Part shown: positions 54,766 to 63,990 of the stretch, piece by piece
Layout: each line of letters opens with the position of its first letter
Numbering within the stretch: the first letter of the stretch is position 1
From: Burkholderia sp. Ac-20365
GTDB taxonomy: Bacteria > Pseudomonadota > Gammaproteobacteria > Burkholderiales > Burkholderiaceae
Assembly: GCF_017104715.1 (NCBI RefSeq)
Contig: NZ_JAAGPI010000002.1
Location: forward strand, 186,001-250,000
Length of the DNA: 64,000 bases
Direction of reading: 5' to 3'
Notes under the pieces: model-generated
The model's database searches: none
What the model was told of the DNA's origin: nothing
What the model saw: the letters and a program-made list of their open reading frames with translations, nothing else
Program-made: the position numbers and the translations under genes

Positions 54766-55748
54766 GGCATGTTCACCGAGGTACTGGCACGGACAACGAG
54801 TTGGACCGGAATGCGGATGTCGAGTGCTGACGGCGCGTCTTCGAGCAGCAGTTCGACGCCGCGCCGGCCGAGCGCTTCCTTGTCGACGGAAATCGTCGTG
54901 AGCGGCGGGCGTGCATGCGCGGCGGCAGGAATGTCGTCGAAACCGACGATCGCAATGTCTTCCGGCACACGCAGCCCGCGCGCGAGACACACGCGCAGCG
55001 CGGCGAGCGCCGCGAGATCGTTATAGGCGAAGACGGCGTCGGGGCGCGGGCCGGGACGGTCGAGCAGTTGTTCCATCGCGAGCGCGGCGCCCGAGTCGGG
55101 GTCGAGGCCGGCGTCGATCGTCACTTCCAGCGACGGATCGAACAGCAGCCCCGCTTCGAAGAACGCGCGCCGGTAGCCGAGCGCGCGCTGCGCGATGCTG
55201 TAGTGCGCAAGCGAGCCGCCGATAAACGCAACCCGCGTGCGCTTCTGCGCAAACAGATGCTGCATCGCGAGCGCGGCGCCCGCCTGGTTGTCGAGATTCA
55301 CCGAGCGCAGATTCGGCGCCCACAGGTCGATCAGCACGAGCGGGCGTTTCATGGCGGCGAGCGTCGTCAGCGTTTCAGGCTCGACGAAGCCGGCGACGGC
55401 GATCGCGTCGGGCGCGTGCAGACGCATCTGCTGGACGACGTCTTCCGTCGGGCCGGCCGTCAGCACGGAAGGCACGATGCCGCGCTCGCGGCACGCGTCT
55501 TCGACGCCATGCAGCACGTGCGAGAAGAACGGGCTGACGGCGAAGTTGTTGTGATGACGATGCAGCAGGAACGTGAGACGGCGAATGCGTGGACGCAACT
55601 GCGCGGAATCGTAGCCAAGCCGGCGGGCCGTTTCGACGACGCGCTCGCGCGTCGATTCCGAGAGACCTGGCTGATTCTTCAGCGCGCGTGAGACGGTGCC
55701 GATCGACACGCTGGCCGCGCGAGCGACGTCGCGGATCGTTGTAGCCAT
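54762..55748 (-). CDS. LacI family transcriptional regulator
   Basis: A 328-residue repressor. The N-terminal HTH is TIRDVARAASVSIGTVSRALKN, the hinge helix lies around 45-60 and a sugar-binding periplasmic-binding-like domain follows. It is first in a three-gene operon with the epimerase and kinase, so it probably controls its own operon with a sugar inducer. The ATG at 55748. The upstream region (to 56112) holds the candidate operator sites. Confidence 0.92.
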   Translation of the reverse strand: MATTIRDVARAASVSIGTVSRALKNQPGLSESTRERVVETARRLGYDSAQLRPRIRRLTFLLHRHHNNFAVSPFFSHVLHGVEDACRERGIVPSVLTAGPTEDVVQQMRLHAPDAIAVAGFVEPETLTTLAAMKRPLVLIDLWAPNLRSVNLDNQAGAALAMQHLFAQKRTRVAFIGGSLAHYSIAQRALGYRRAFFEAGLLFDPSLEVTIDAGLDPDSGAALAMEQLLDRPGPRPDAVFAYNDLAALAALRVCLARGLRVPEDIAIVGFDDIPAAAHARPPLTTISVDKEALGRRGVELLLEDAPSALDIRIPVQLVVRASTSVNMP

Positions 55749-55848
55749 CGAAAAGTGCGGCGGCGCGAGAGACGTGCCGCGGCGGAGTTCAAGTTCGGGT
55801 GATTGTATAGTAAAACATCATCACAAAACCCTCGCAGGAAGGCTTTGG

Positions 55849-55914
55849 ATACGCGTAGATACCCGTATACAGGCGGGATGAAGGCTTAACGTTTGTTTAG
55901 TAAAATGCACTAAA
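55849..55914 (-). promoter_or_regulatory. Candidate operators upstream of the LacI operon
   Basis: Two kinds of site occur in the 364-base gap upstream of the repressor gene. TTTAGT (55896-55901) and ACTAAA (55909-55914) form an inverted repeat around AAAATGC. ATACGCGTAG and ATACCCGTAT lie head-to-tail at 55849-55868. The half TAGTAAAA recurs at 55808-55815. Which one the repressor uses is unclear. Confidence 0.45.
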
Positions 55915-56112
55915 CGATGCGTTGGATTCATTATTCGACACGGACTGAAGCCGCGTTTGCGCAACATCGGGCAAGCGCCCGCCAGCCGGGAAACGCAAAC
56001 AAAGGGGAGCGCGCAGTCCGAACCGTGTCGCCAAGGTGACTGGATGTCGTGACAGATGCACGTCGTCGCGGCGCGGTGCCGCTGGAAACGGGTGATCCGG
56101 GCGCGTCGAAAC

Positions 56113-57951
56113 TCAGTCGACGGCAACAGCCGTGCGCCCTTGCAGCAGGACCTGGCTTTCTTCGAAGCCGATCATCACGAGACCGGATGCCTCGCTCTTC
56201 GCGCGGCGTTTCGCAAGCGCCGCCACGGAAGCGATGTCTTCGCTGCCGTACACGGCTTCATCGGCTTGCGGCTGCACGTGCACGCAGCCGATCGCCATCG
56301 TCACGAAGCCGAAGAAGGTCGGATTGCCGCGCCGGTCCTCGCCGTGAATCCCGCCTGCCAGGCGATCGACGGGCGCGTAGAAGCGTTGCGCGCCTTCGTT
56401 GAACACATGGATGGCGCGCGCTGCCCGCTCGCGCCAGTCCTCGCTCTGGAACAGGATCAGGAAATCGTCCCCGCCTACGTGCCCGAGGAAATCGCGCGTC
56501 GGATCACAGACATCCGCGAGCACGTGCGCGGCGAACTTCAGCACTTCGTCGCCTTGCCAGTAGCCGTACTGGTCGTTGAACGGCTTGAAGTGGTTCAGAT
56601 CCACGTAGCACGCGTAAAAGGCCGCTTCGTGGCCGAGCAGTCGCGTGATGTGCGAACTGATCGGGATATTGCCCGGCAGGAACGTGAGCGGATTCGCATA
56701 ACGGGCCGCCTCGATACGCACTTCCGTCACCGCGCGCACGAGGCTTTCACCCGTGCCGAGGCCGACATATTTGCCTTGTTCAGTGATCACGAAACCGTCG
56801 GCGAGATAGCGCTGGTCGTCGCTGGCGAGCAGTTTGGCCATGTCCTCGACCGTCATCGATTTTTCGATCACGACGGGCGACGCGTTCGCAAACAGCAGGC
56901 ACGGCCGCTTGCCGAACAGCTCACGGTGATAGGGCAGCGCGTAGCGATCCATGAACGCGCGGCGGTTGATTAGCGCGACGGGCTCGTTCTGCTCGACGAC
57001 GGCGACGGCGTGCAGGTTCGGCAGCCGGTTGAAGAGTTCGAGCACGTCGTTGTTGGTCGCGTTGCGCGGCAGCGCGGGCGCGTGCACGACCATTTTCTCC
57101 GACGCCATGCCGCCCGACGGCGACGCGCTCACCGCGCGCGTCGCTTCGGGAAACACGGCGATATGGCCGGCGCGCAGCGCTTCGCGCGCGTGGTCGGCGA
57201 GCTTGCGCGGCGGGCGCGCGTGCGGCTTGCCGAAGAGATAGCCCTGGCCGCAGACGATCCCCATATCGCGCACGACAATCAGATCCGCTTCGTTCTCGAT
57301 GCCTTCGGCCACGAGGCGCGCGCCGCTTGCGGCAGCGAAATGCTGCATTGCCTTGACGGCTTCGAACTTGAGCGGGTCGCTGGCGATGTCGTGGATAAAG
57401 AACCGGTCGATCTTCACGACGTCCGGCTGCAGGCGCACCCACAGGTTCATGCTGGCGTTCGCCGTGCCGTAGTCGTCGAGCGCGAACTGGGCGCCTGCCG
57501 CGCGCAGTAATGAGATGGCGGGCAGGAAGCTGGCGACATCGGGAATCGCGCTCTGCTCGGTCAGTTCGATCACGATGCGCTCGGCTTCGACGCCCATGTC
57601 GCGCAGCATCACGAAGGTGTCTTCGCGGTTGTCGGCGAGCTGGCGGATGGCGCCTGCGCTGAAGTTCAGGAACAGCTTGCCTTCGCACTTGAGTTTGGCG
57701 AACGCCTCGATGCAGGTGCGCGCGGCCGCGCGCTCGAGCGCGATCACGCTGCCTTCGGCGGCCGCCTGCGTGAACAGCGCGTACGGCGTTTCGAGGGCGG
57801 TGCCGGCCGGTCCGCGGATCAGCCCTTCGTAGCCAAGAATCGCGCCGTCGTCGAATTCGACGATCGGCTGGAACACGGCGGACAGGTCACGCTGCGCAAT
57901 CAGGTCGACGATGCGTGGCGCTGCGATGAGGGAAGGCGAGCGTTGAGACAT
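56113..57951 (-). CDS. EAL-CBS-GGDEF c-di-GMP signalling protein
   Basis: A 612-residue cytoplasmic protein. The EAL domain (about 15-260) is complete (YEGLIR, LFLNFSAGA, IELTEQ, ALDDYG, KIDRFF, EGIENE). A pair of CBS domains (about 305-430) follows, then GGDEF (about 445-600) with the signature GGDDF. The EAL half is likely active as a phosphodiesterase. The GGDEF half has an acceptable but altered signature, so its state is uncertain. CBS domains often bind adenine nucleotides. The ATG at 57951 is chosen; one six codons upstream (57969) also exists. Confidence 0.9.
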   Translation of the reverse strand: MSQRSPSLIAAPRIVDLIAQRDLSAVFQPIVEFDDGAILGYEGLIRGPAGTALETPYALFTQAAAEGSVIALERAAARTCIEAFAKLKCEGKLFLNFSAGAIRQLADNREDTFVMLRDMGVEAERIVIELTEQSAIPDVASFLPAISLLRAAGAQFALDDYGTANASMNLWVRLQPDVVKIDRFFIHDIASDPLKFEAVKAMQHFAAASGARLVAEGIENEADLIVVRDMGIVCGQGYLFGKPHARPPRKLADHAREALRAGHIAVFPEATRAVSASPSGGMASEKMVVHAPALPRNATNNDVLELFNRLPNLHAVAVVEQNEPVALINRRAFMDRYALPYHRELFGKRPCLLFANASPVVIEKSMTVEDMAKLLASDDQRYLADGFVITEQGKYVGLGTGESLVRAVTEVRIEAARYANPLTFLPGNIPISSHITRLLGHEAAFYACYVDLNHFKPFNDQYGYWQGDEVLKFAAHVLADVCDPTRDFLGHVGGDDFLILFQSEDWRERAARAIHVFNEGAQRFYAPVDRLAGGIHGEDRRGNPTFFGFVTMAIGCVHVQPQADEAVYGSEDIASVAALAKRRAKSEASGLVMIGFEESQVLLQGRTAVAVD

Positions 57952-58130
57952 GAGACACGGCCGGAGCATTGGACCGTCGGCTTATCGGCAGCAAGCCGTT
58001 GAAATTAAATGAATTTTTAATGACTTAAGGCACTGTTTTGGTGCAAAACGGAAGCGCTTCCGCTTGGCGCGTGCATTTGTCCTATGCCATCGTGCCGAGG
58101 CGACAGTGGGCGGCGGCAAGGATGAAATAA

Positions 58131-58156
58131 CGAAAAAGCCGCCCGCAGGCGGCTTT
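58131..58156 (-). terminator. Terminator of the SBF-like transporter gene
   Basis: Read on the minus strand, AAAGCCGCC pairs with GGCGGCTTT around TGCG and runs into TTTTTCG. It lies 55 bases past the transporter stop codon. Confidence 0.85.
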
Positions 58157-58210
58157 CACGACATGCACTCAGGGAGAGCGCTCATGAATCTTGTTTCATT
58201 CGATGCGGGC

Positions 58211-59233
58211 CTAGCGGCGCGCAACAGCGGCCGTCGCGCTCTTCTGCGCAGCGCGTTTTTCGGCGCTGATGTCGCGCGCGCCCCAGCGCTGCGCGAGCGC
58301 GGCGCACACCATCAGCTGGATCTGATGGAACAGCATCAGCGGGAGAACGACGGCGCCCACGGCATGCGTGGCGAAGATCACCTTTGCCATCGGCACGCCG
58401 GCGGCGAGGCTCTTCTTCGAGCCGCAGAAGATGATCGTGATCTGGTCGGCGCGGCTAAAGCCGAGGCGCTTGCTGACGAACATCGTCACGGCCAGCGCGA
58501 GCGCCAGCAGCACTGCACACACCACCAGCAGCCCGCCCAGCGCGGCGAGCGGAATTTGATGCCACAGGCCTTCGTTGACGGCCTCGCTGAACGCGGCGTA
58601 GACGACCAGCAGGATCGAGCCCTGGTCGACGAACTTCAGCACCCCACGGTTACGCTCGATCCAACCACCGATCAGCGGGCGCAGCAACTGCCCGGCTACG
58701 AACGGCACCAGCAGCTGCAGCACGATGTTCCACACCGTATGCCACGGCGACGCGCCGCTCGCGGCCTGGCTTGTGACGATGACGCTGACCAGCGCGGGCG
58801 TGATGAAGATGCCGAGCAGACTGGACGCCGATGCGCTGCAGACGGCAGCGGGCACGTTGCCCTTGGCGATCGACGTGAACGCAATCGACGACTGAACCGT
58901 AGACGGCAGCGTGCACAGGAAGAGGATGCCGGCGTAGAGCGCAGGCGTCACGAGGGGCGAAAGAAGCGGTTTGAGTACGAGCCCGAGTACCGGAAAGAGC
59001 GCGAACGTGCTTAACAGCACGACGAGATGCAGACGCCAGTGCGTGGCGCCCGCGATGATTGCTTCGCGCGAGAGCTTCGCGCCGTGCAGGAAGAACAGCA
59101 GTCCGACAGCAACATCCGTGACCCAGTTGAACGCCGTCGCCGCCTGGCCGTGCACGGGCAGCAGGCTTGCGAGGACCACGGTGCCGACCAGGCAGAGCGT
59201 GAAGTTATCGGGCAGGAGTTTCGGACGGGCCAT
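58211..59233 (-). CDS. Bile acid:sodium symporter-like (SBF_like) transporter
   Basis: A 340-residue inner-membrane protein with about 10 hydrophobic segments of the YfeH/SBF_like type. Typical segments are VGLLFFLHGAKLSREA, the cross-over FLCTLPSTVQSSIAF and CGSKKSLAAGVPMA. The family transports organic anions with sodium, and the substrate here is unknown. The ATG at 59233. A terminator follows and nothing is co-transcribed. Confidence 0.88.
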   Translation of the reverse strand: MARPKLLPDNFTLCLVGTVVLASLLPVHGQAATAFNWVTDVAVGLLFFLHGAKLSREAIIAGATHWRLHLVVLLSTFALFPVLGLVLKPLLSPLVTPALYAGILFLCTLPSTVQSSIAFTSIAKGNVPAAVCSASASSLLGIFITPALVSVIVTSQAASGASPWHTVWNIVLQLLVPFVAGQLLRPLIGGWIERNRGVLKFVDQGSILLVVYAAFSEAVNEGLWHQIPLAALGGLLVVCAVLLALALAVTMFVSKRLGFSRADQITIIFCGSKKSLAAGVPMAKVIFATHAVGAVVLPLMLFHQIQLMVCAALAQRWGARDISAEKRAAQKSATAAVARR

Positions 59234-59768
59234 CTTTCAAATCTCGATGCGGGTGAAGCGATCGCCTTGATGTCACCGGCGAGCGGACGCCAAAGGGCTA
59301 TTGTCCGCGCAAAGTGATTGAAAAAGCAAATTCATTTACCGAATTGATTAATTACCCAAACGCATGAAAGACGGAGCCGTGCGCATCGTTGCGGCTGCAT
59401 CGAATCGGCAGTGGCCAACGCTCGTTTCCGGCATCATCGGCATGGCCGAAAAACGCTACAAAAAGAGCGGGTTAGCGCGACTCTGTTCATACGAATTCAG
59501 GTGTTCGAAGCACCTCGTTTCAGCGCTTTTTTGCATCGGTCCGCAAGAGATTTGTGGCGAAAAAACGTCGCAGTAACAATGCGTTACAAGAGTGCCGCAG
59601 ACCTAACATATTTTGGCTCGACTCACCCGGAGGACGACAATAAATTACTGTTCGAAGGCCGATGGGCATCGCGCGAGGCAGTTCAACACGGCGTCGCGCC
59701 AGTCCCAAAACAATCCCAGCCGTAGCTCGAGCGGCGGGTTTTCAGGCGGTTCGTCGGGCAGGTGAAAC
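59234..59768. other. Intergenic region, 535 bases
   Basis: A divergent promoter region. It includes an AT-rich part at 59320-59360. A 104-codon frame at 59411-59725 has no good Shine-Dalgarno and ordinary composition for a chance frame, so it is not called as a gene. Confidence 0.4.
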
Positions 59769-60368
59769 ATGGTGCTTGTAGGGCTGTCGAGGATCAAATG
59801 GTGGATGACGGGCGCGCTGGTCGTTGCGCTGACTTCGCTCGCCTACGCGAAGCCGTCGTTCGTCAGCCATGAAGGGCACGGCCTGTTCGGCGGCGGCTCG
59901 GGTTTTCATGGCTCGTCCTTCGGCGGTCCCATCCGAGGGAACCCCGCACCGCGCGCAAACATTTCGCGCGAGATGCCGCGTGGCGTTGCGATGCCTAGCC
60001 ACGCGGGCCGATATGCGCGCAACGACACGCCCCGGATGCGCGGCAATGCGAATGACGCTATCCCGGGACGTGCATACGGCAACAACGCGTCAGGCTACGC
60101 CGCGCAACGCATGACGCTTCCCGGCGACGTCTATCGTAGCCGCCCGTCCTCGCAATACGTCAGCAGCCAGTACGCCGGTGCGATCACGCCTGTCAGCACG
60201 GAATCGCGCAATGCGCCGCGTCCGCCTGCCAACGCCCAGGCAGCGCACGTCGGGTCGATTCGCGACGACGTCACGCGCTACAACGAAGAACGCGGCGCGT
60301 CGCGCCAGATTCCGCGTCCTCCGGGCGATTCCTCACGCATCCCGTCTCCTTCGCCTTACCGCAACTAG
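59769..60368 (+). CDS. Secreted Gly/Pro/Arg-rich hypothetical protein
   Basis: 199 residues. The signal peptide has a hydrophobic core (WWMTGALVVALTSLAYA) with cleavage near AYA/KPS. The mature part is low in order: Gly- and Phe-rich at first (GHGLFGGGSGFHGSSFGG), then Arg/Asn/Ser/Pro-rich. No known domain is seen and the function is unknown. It is likely periplasmic or surface-exposed. GGTG before the ATG at 59769 is a weak Shine-Dalgarno; the downstream in-frame ATG at 59805 would remove part of the signal. Confidence 0.65.
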   Translation: MVLVGLSRIKWWMTGALVVALTSLAYAKPSFVSHEGHGLFGGGSGFHGSSFGGPIRGNPAPRANISREMPRGVAMPSHAGRYARNDTPRMRGNANDAIPGRAYGNNASGYAAQRMTLPGDVYRSRPSSQYVSSQYAGAITPVSTESRNAPRPPANAQAAHVGSIRDDVTRYNEERGASRQIPRPPGDSSRIPSPSPYRN

Positions 60369-60899
60369 AGCGCTTCGCTGAACGTCCAGTCGTTCGGTCA
60401 TTTCTGCTTTTGATCCATCTCGCTCTGAGAGCGGATCGGTCATATCTCAAGTTCAGCTACTCAATCTCCCAAGCCTCTGCACGCCTCGACAAAATTGGGC
60501 GTCTGATCTGACGTAAGCACGCCACACTTTTTTGAAAACGCTCGTCAGCTCTCGGTGTTTTGTCATCAAATCCCGTCTTTGTTGCGGCAGCGCGTCAATC
60601 GAATCCTGACGCGTTTCGCATCTCTCGCTGTGCTGTAGAATCCGCGGCCCTCAAGGCGTGTGCGGACCTTTGCGGCACTGCAAAAACAAGATGTGTGGGC
60701 AACCAGTATCAGGCCGAAAGTCGACCAAACTATTCAGTCCCATATACCGGCAATAACCGCAGATATTTTTGTCCAGAAAAATGGTCCGCAAAGATTTGTC
60801 CCAGCCCCGATTTGGCTCGACGATCAGACGGATAACAAACACGGATCCGGCGAGCGCCCCGCCGCACAGCCACACCTTTTGACAAAGACAGGAGAACCC
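60369..60899. other. Intergenic region upstream of the porin
   Basis: 531 bases. The only promoter-like element I can point to is TAGAAT at 60636-60641, with a poor -35. A long leader of about 250 bases would follow, which is common for porin genes. AGGAGA at 60890-60895 is the porin Shine-Dalgarno. Confidence 0.4.
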
Positions 60900-61979
60900 A
60901 TGAAGACCACCGTCAGCCGTGCGCTGAGAACAACCCTGAAGGCGAGCGCCATTGGCGCCTTGCTGGCCGTCGCATCGACGTCGTCGTTTGCGCAGTCGAG
61001 CGTGCAGTTGTATGGCCAGGTCGACGAATGGGTCGGCGTCACGAAGTTCCCGGGCAGCCAGAGCGCGTGGAACGTGTCGGGCGGCGGTATGTCGACGTCG
61101 TACTGGGGCCTCAAGGGCGCCGAAGATCTGGGCAACGGCTACAAGGCGATCTTCACCCTGGAAGACTTCTTCCGCGCGCAGAACGGCAAGTACGGCCGCT
61201 TCGACGGCGACACGTTCTTCGGCCGTAATGCGTACGTCGGTATCGAATCGCCGTACGGTACGGTGACGGCGGGCCGTCTGACCACGCAACTGTTCGTGTC
61301 GACGATCCTGTTCAATCCGTTCATCGACTCGTACGTGTTCTCGCCGATGGTCTATCACGTGTTCCTCGGTCTGGGCACGTTCCCGACCTACACGACGGAC
61401 ATGGGCGTGGTCGGCGATTCCGGCTGGAACAACGCGATCCAGTACTCGACGCCGGACTTCAGCGGTCTGTCGGGCAGCGCGATGTATGCGCTTGGCAATT
61501 CGGCCGATCACAACGGCTCGAAGAAATACAGCGCGCAGTTCCTGTACTTCCACGGTCCGTTCGCAGCGACGGGCGTGTTCCAGTACGTGAACTTCAACAA
61601 CTCGCCGACCGACCTCGGTTCGCTGGTTGCGGGGCTGAAGAGCCAGTCGGTTGGGCAGTTGGGTGTGTCGTACGACCTGAAGTATGTGAAGTTCTATGGC
61701 CAGTACATGTACACGAAGAACGACCAGGACGTCGGCAGCTGGCATGTGAATACCGCGCAAGGCGGTGTGTCGGTGCCGCTTGGTACGGGTACGGTGATGG
61801 CTTCTTATGCGTATTCGCGTGACGCGGGTGGGCTTGATCAGATGCATCAGTCGGCGGCTATTGGTTATGACTATCCGCTGTCCAAGCGGACCGATGTGTA
61901 TGCGGCTTATCTCTACGATAAGTACACGGGGCAGGCATCGGGTTATACGGCGGGCGCTGGTATTCGCGCGAAGTTCTGA
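60900..61979 (+). CDS. Gram-negative porin (OmpC/OpcP-like trimeric porin)
   Basis: A 359-residue outer-membrane porin. Signal peptide 1-31 (cleavage after SFA). The mature protein starts QSSVQLYGQVDEWVG, with a 16-strand pattern, the eyelet-type loop around residues 130-165 and the C-terminal Phe (AGIRAKF) needed for BAM insertion. This porin family in Burkholderia lets small solutes diffuse through. The last 100 codons drift to T/G-ending codons, towards repeat copy C 50 bases downstream. Confidence 0.93.
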   Translation: MKTTVSRALRTTLKASAIGALLAVASTSSFAQSSVQLYGQVDEWVGVTKFPGSQSAWNVSGGGMSTSYWGLKGAEDLGNGYKAIFTLEDFFRAQNGKYGRFDGDTFFGRNAYVGIESPYGTVTAGRLTTQLFVSTILFNPFIDSYVFSPMVYHVFLGLGTFPTYTTDMGVVGDSGWNNAIQYSTPDFSGLSGSAMYALGNSADHNGSKKYSAQFLYFHGPFAATGVFQYVNFNNSPTDLGSLVAGLKSQSVGQLGVSYDLKYVKFYGQYMYTKNDQDVGSWHVNTAQGGVSVPLGTGTVMASYAYSRDAGGLDQMHQSAAIGYDYPLSKRTDVYAAYLYDKYTGQASGYTAGAGIRAKF

Positions 61980-62028
61980 TTACGGGGATGTGTTGGCGGT
62001 GCCTTGGGGCGCTGCTGTTCCCGCTTGC

Positions 62029-62692
62029 GCTTTCGCTGGCATCCGCGTGATGTTTTCGTACTTCACGCGTCGCCCCTGTGCGGGGCGGCACCTACTTTTC
62101 TTTGCCGCGGCAAAGAAAAGTAGGCAAAAGAAAGCCGCTAACACCGTCAGCTCTTCTCCCTGCCTGAGGGCCCCCAGCGGGTCCTCCACTTCACACGGCA
62201 ACCGCTCAGTCCCCGCCCGTTGCCCGCGCTTTGCATGAGCGCCTCACCCACTTCAATTACCCGTAGCGCAGCCAGCGGCAGCGAATAATTACGGCCGCCC
62301 AGGTGGCAAACTGTGTGTAGGTCGTAGTGCTTCACACCTCAGCGCTCTTACGACACCGATCGTGCTTTTCAGTCCGGAGTGATGTGTGTACGCCGCGACA
62401 GCCGACACACAGTTTGCCGCTATAGAACGCGGGCGATCTGGTCGCGCGTGGGACGACGCGGGCGTGTGAAGCGGGTGAGGCGCCTAGCCGAAGCGTTGGC
62501 AGCGGGCATCGAGAAGAGTGTTGCCGCGAACAGGACCGGGCCGTTGGGAGCCCGTGGGCAAAGGTCAAGAATTGGCGGTGTTCAGCGGCTTTCTTTTGCC
62601 TACTTTTCTTTGCCGCGGCAAAGAAAAGTAGGTGCCGCCCCGCACAGGGGCAACGCATGAAGCACGAAAACATCACGCGGATGCCAGCGAAA
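62029..62692 (-). repeat. Dispersed palindromic element, copy C (664 bp, inverted)
   Basis: The same element as copies A and B, but in reverse orientation: the core reads as their reverse complement, and the right arm is the left-arm type of A/B. Perfect 34-bp palindromes occur at both ends (62091-62124 and 62599-62632), whereas A and B have one perfect and one imperfect. The facing 17-bp motifs are at 62305-62321 and, with one mismatch, at 62402-62418. It carries no gene. Confidence 0.88.
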
Positions 62693-62733
62693 AAGAAGGC
62701 ACACCAAGCCAGCGTCACAAGACACTCGAACGC

Positions 62734-62797
62734 AAGTGCCGCCCCGCACAGGGCAAACGCCTGAAGCACGAAAGGCAAACCGCGAATGCCATCGAAA
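62734..62797 (+). repeat. Terminal fragment of the dispersed element
   Basis: A degenerate piece of about 64 bases. It matches the right end of copies A and B (AAGTGCCGCCCCGCACAGG, then the CTGAAGCACGA motif and a decayed end GCGAATGCCATCGAAA). It lies 40 bases past copy C and has A/B orientation, so it is not part of copy C; it looks like the remnant of another insertion. Confidence 0.7.
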
Positions 62798-62921
62798 AAA
62801 ACCAACCCGCGACACCCAACAACACCAAAAACCAGAACCCTTCCCGCGGCTAGCCCGCGCCCCCATTACTGCTTGTGCCTTGATAAAGTCCCATGAATCC
62901 CCTCGATTCATTCCAATCCCT

Positions 62922-63860
62922 ATGGATACCCTCGTCAGCATGAAAGTGTTTCGCCACGTCGTGGAAGTCGGCAGCTTCGTCGGCGCGGCGGAGAAGATGG
63001 ACATGTCGGCGGCAATGGCGAGCAAACACGTGATGCATCTGGAACAGCAACTCGGCGCGCGCCTGCTGAACCGGACCACGCGCCGCGTCGCGCCGACGGA
63101 AGCAGGCCGCGAGTACTACGAACGCCTGAGCCAGGTGCTGAGCGAACTCGACGAGGCCGAGCAGGCGGTCGGCGCAGCGAGCGTCGTGCCGCAAGGGCGC
63201 TTGCGCGTGTCGACGCTGTCGGCGTTCGGCCTGCGCCACGTGATGAGCGCCGTCGCCGATTACGCAACGCAGCATCAGCAGGTCACCGTCGATATCACGC
63301 TGTCGGACCGCGTCGTCGAACTGATCGACGAAGGCTTCGACGTCGCGATCCGCGCGTCGCCGTCAGGGCTCAAATCGTCATCGCTGATTGCGCGGCAGGT
63401 TGCGACGGCGCATCTGGTGCTGTGCGCATCGCCGGAATATATCGAGCGGCATGGCGCGCCCAAAAGCACCGCCGATCTCGCGCGCCACAACTTCATCCAG
63501 TACGCGGGCGTGTCGGCGCTCGAACTGGTCGCGGGCGCGAACGCGGAAAACGCGCGCGTCAAGCTGTCGGGCAATCTGATCGTCAATCATCTGGAGGCGC
63601 AGCGCGTCGTCGTGCTGCAGGGCGCTGCGCTCGCGCTGCTCGGCACGGAAGTGATCGGCGACGATCTCGCCGCTGGCCGTCTCGTGCCGCTCCTCGTCGA
63701 CGAACTGCCGCCGCGCGAGTTGCCCATTCACGTCGTCTATGCGAGCCGACGGCATCTGTCGGCAAAGGTGCGGTCATTCGTCGACTTCATCGCTGAGCGT
63801 TTTTCGAGCGAAACCCTCTGGCCGACGCTCGAACAGATCAAGGCGCTCGCGGCACGGTAA
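62922..63860 (+). CDS. LysR family transcriptional regulator
   Basis: A 312-residue LysR-type regulator. The N-terminal winged HTH is at about 1-60 (FRHVVEVGSFVGAAEKMDMSAAMASKHVMHLEQQLG), followed by the linker helix and the periplasmic-binding-like effector domain from about 90 to 295. The ATG at 62922 fits the family start (MDTLVSMKVF). LysR genes usually act on a divergent neighbour, but here the neighbour upstream is the repeat, so the target is unclear. Confidence 0.9.
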   Translation: MDTLVSMKVFRHVVEVGSFVGAAEKMDMSAAMASKHVMHLEQQLGARLLNRTTRRVAPTEAGREYYERLSQVLSELDEAEQAVGAASVVPQGRLRVSTLSAFGLRHVMSAVADYATQHQQVTVDITLSDRVVELIDEGFDVAIRASPSGLKSSSLIARQVATAHLVLCASPEYIERHGAPKSTADLARHNFIQYAGVSALELVAGANAENARVKLSGNLIVNHLEAQRVVVLQGAALALLGTEVIGDDLAAGRLVPLLVDELPPRELPIHVVYASRRHLSAKVRSFVDFIAERFSSETLWPTLEQIKALAAR

Positions 63861-63990
63861 AACGTGCGGGGCGCGTGGTCGTCGGTACGCGTGGGCTGAA
63901 CGCCGCACGGACGATCGGGTCGTATCGTTATACTGGTCGCAGCACCCGCAAGGCAGACGAACGAACCTGACGATTCGATCCGGGGGAGAC

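Noticed and set aside
59411..59725. A 104-codon frame upstream of the secreted protein
   Set aside because: No Shine-Dalgarno, mixed composition and no recognisable pattern.
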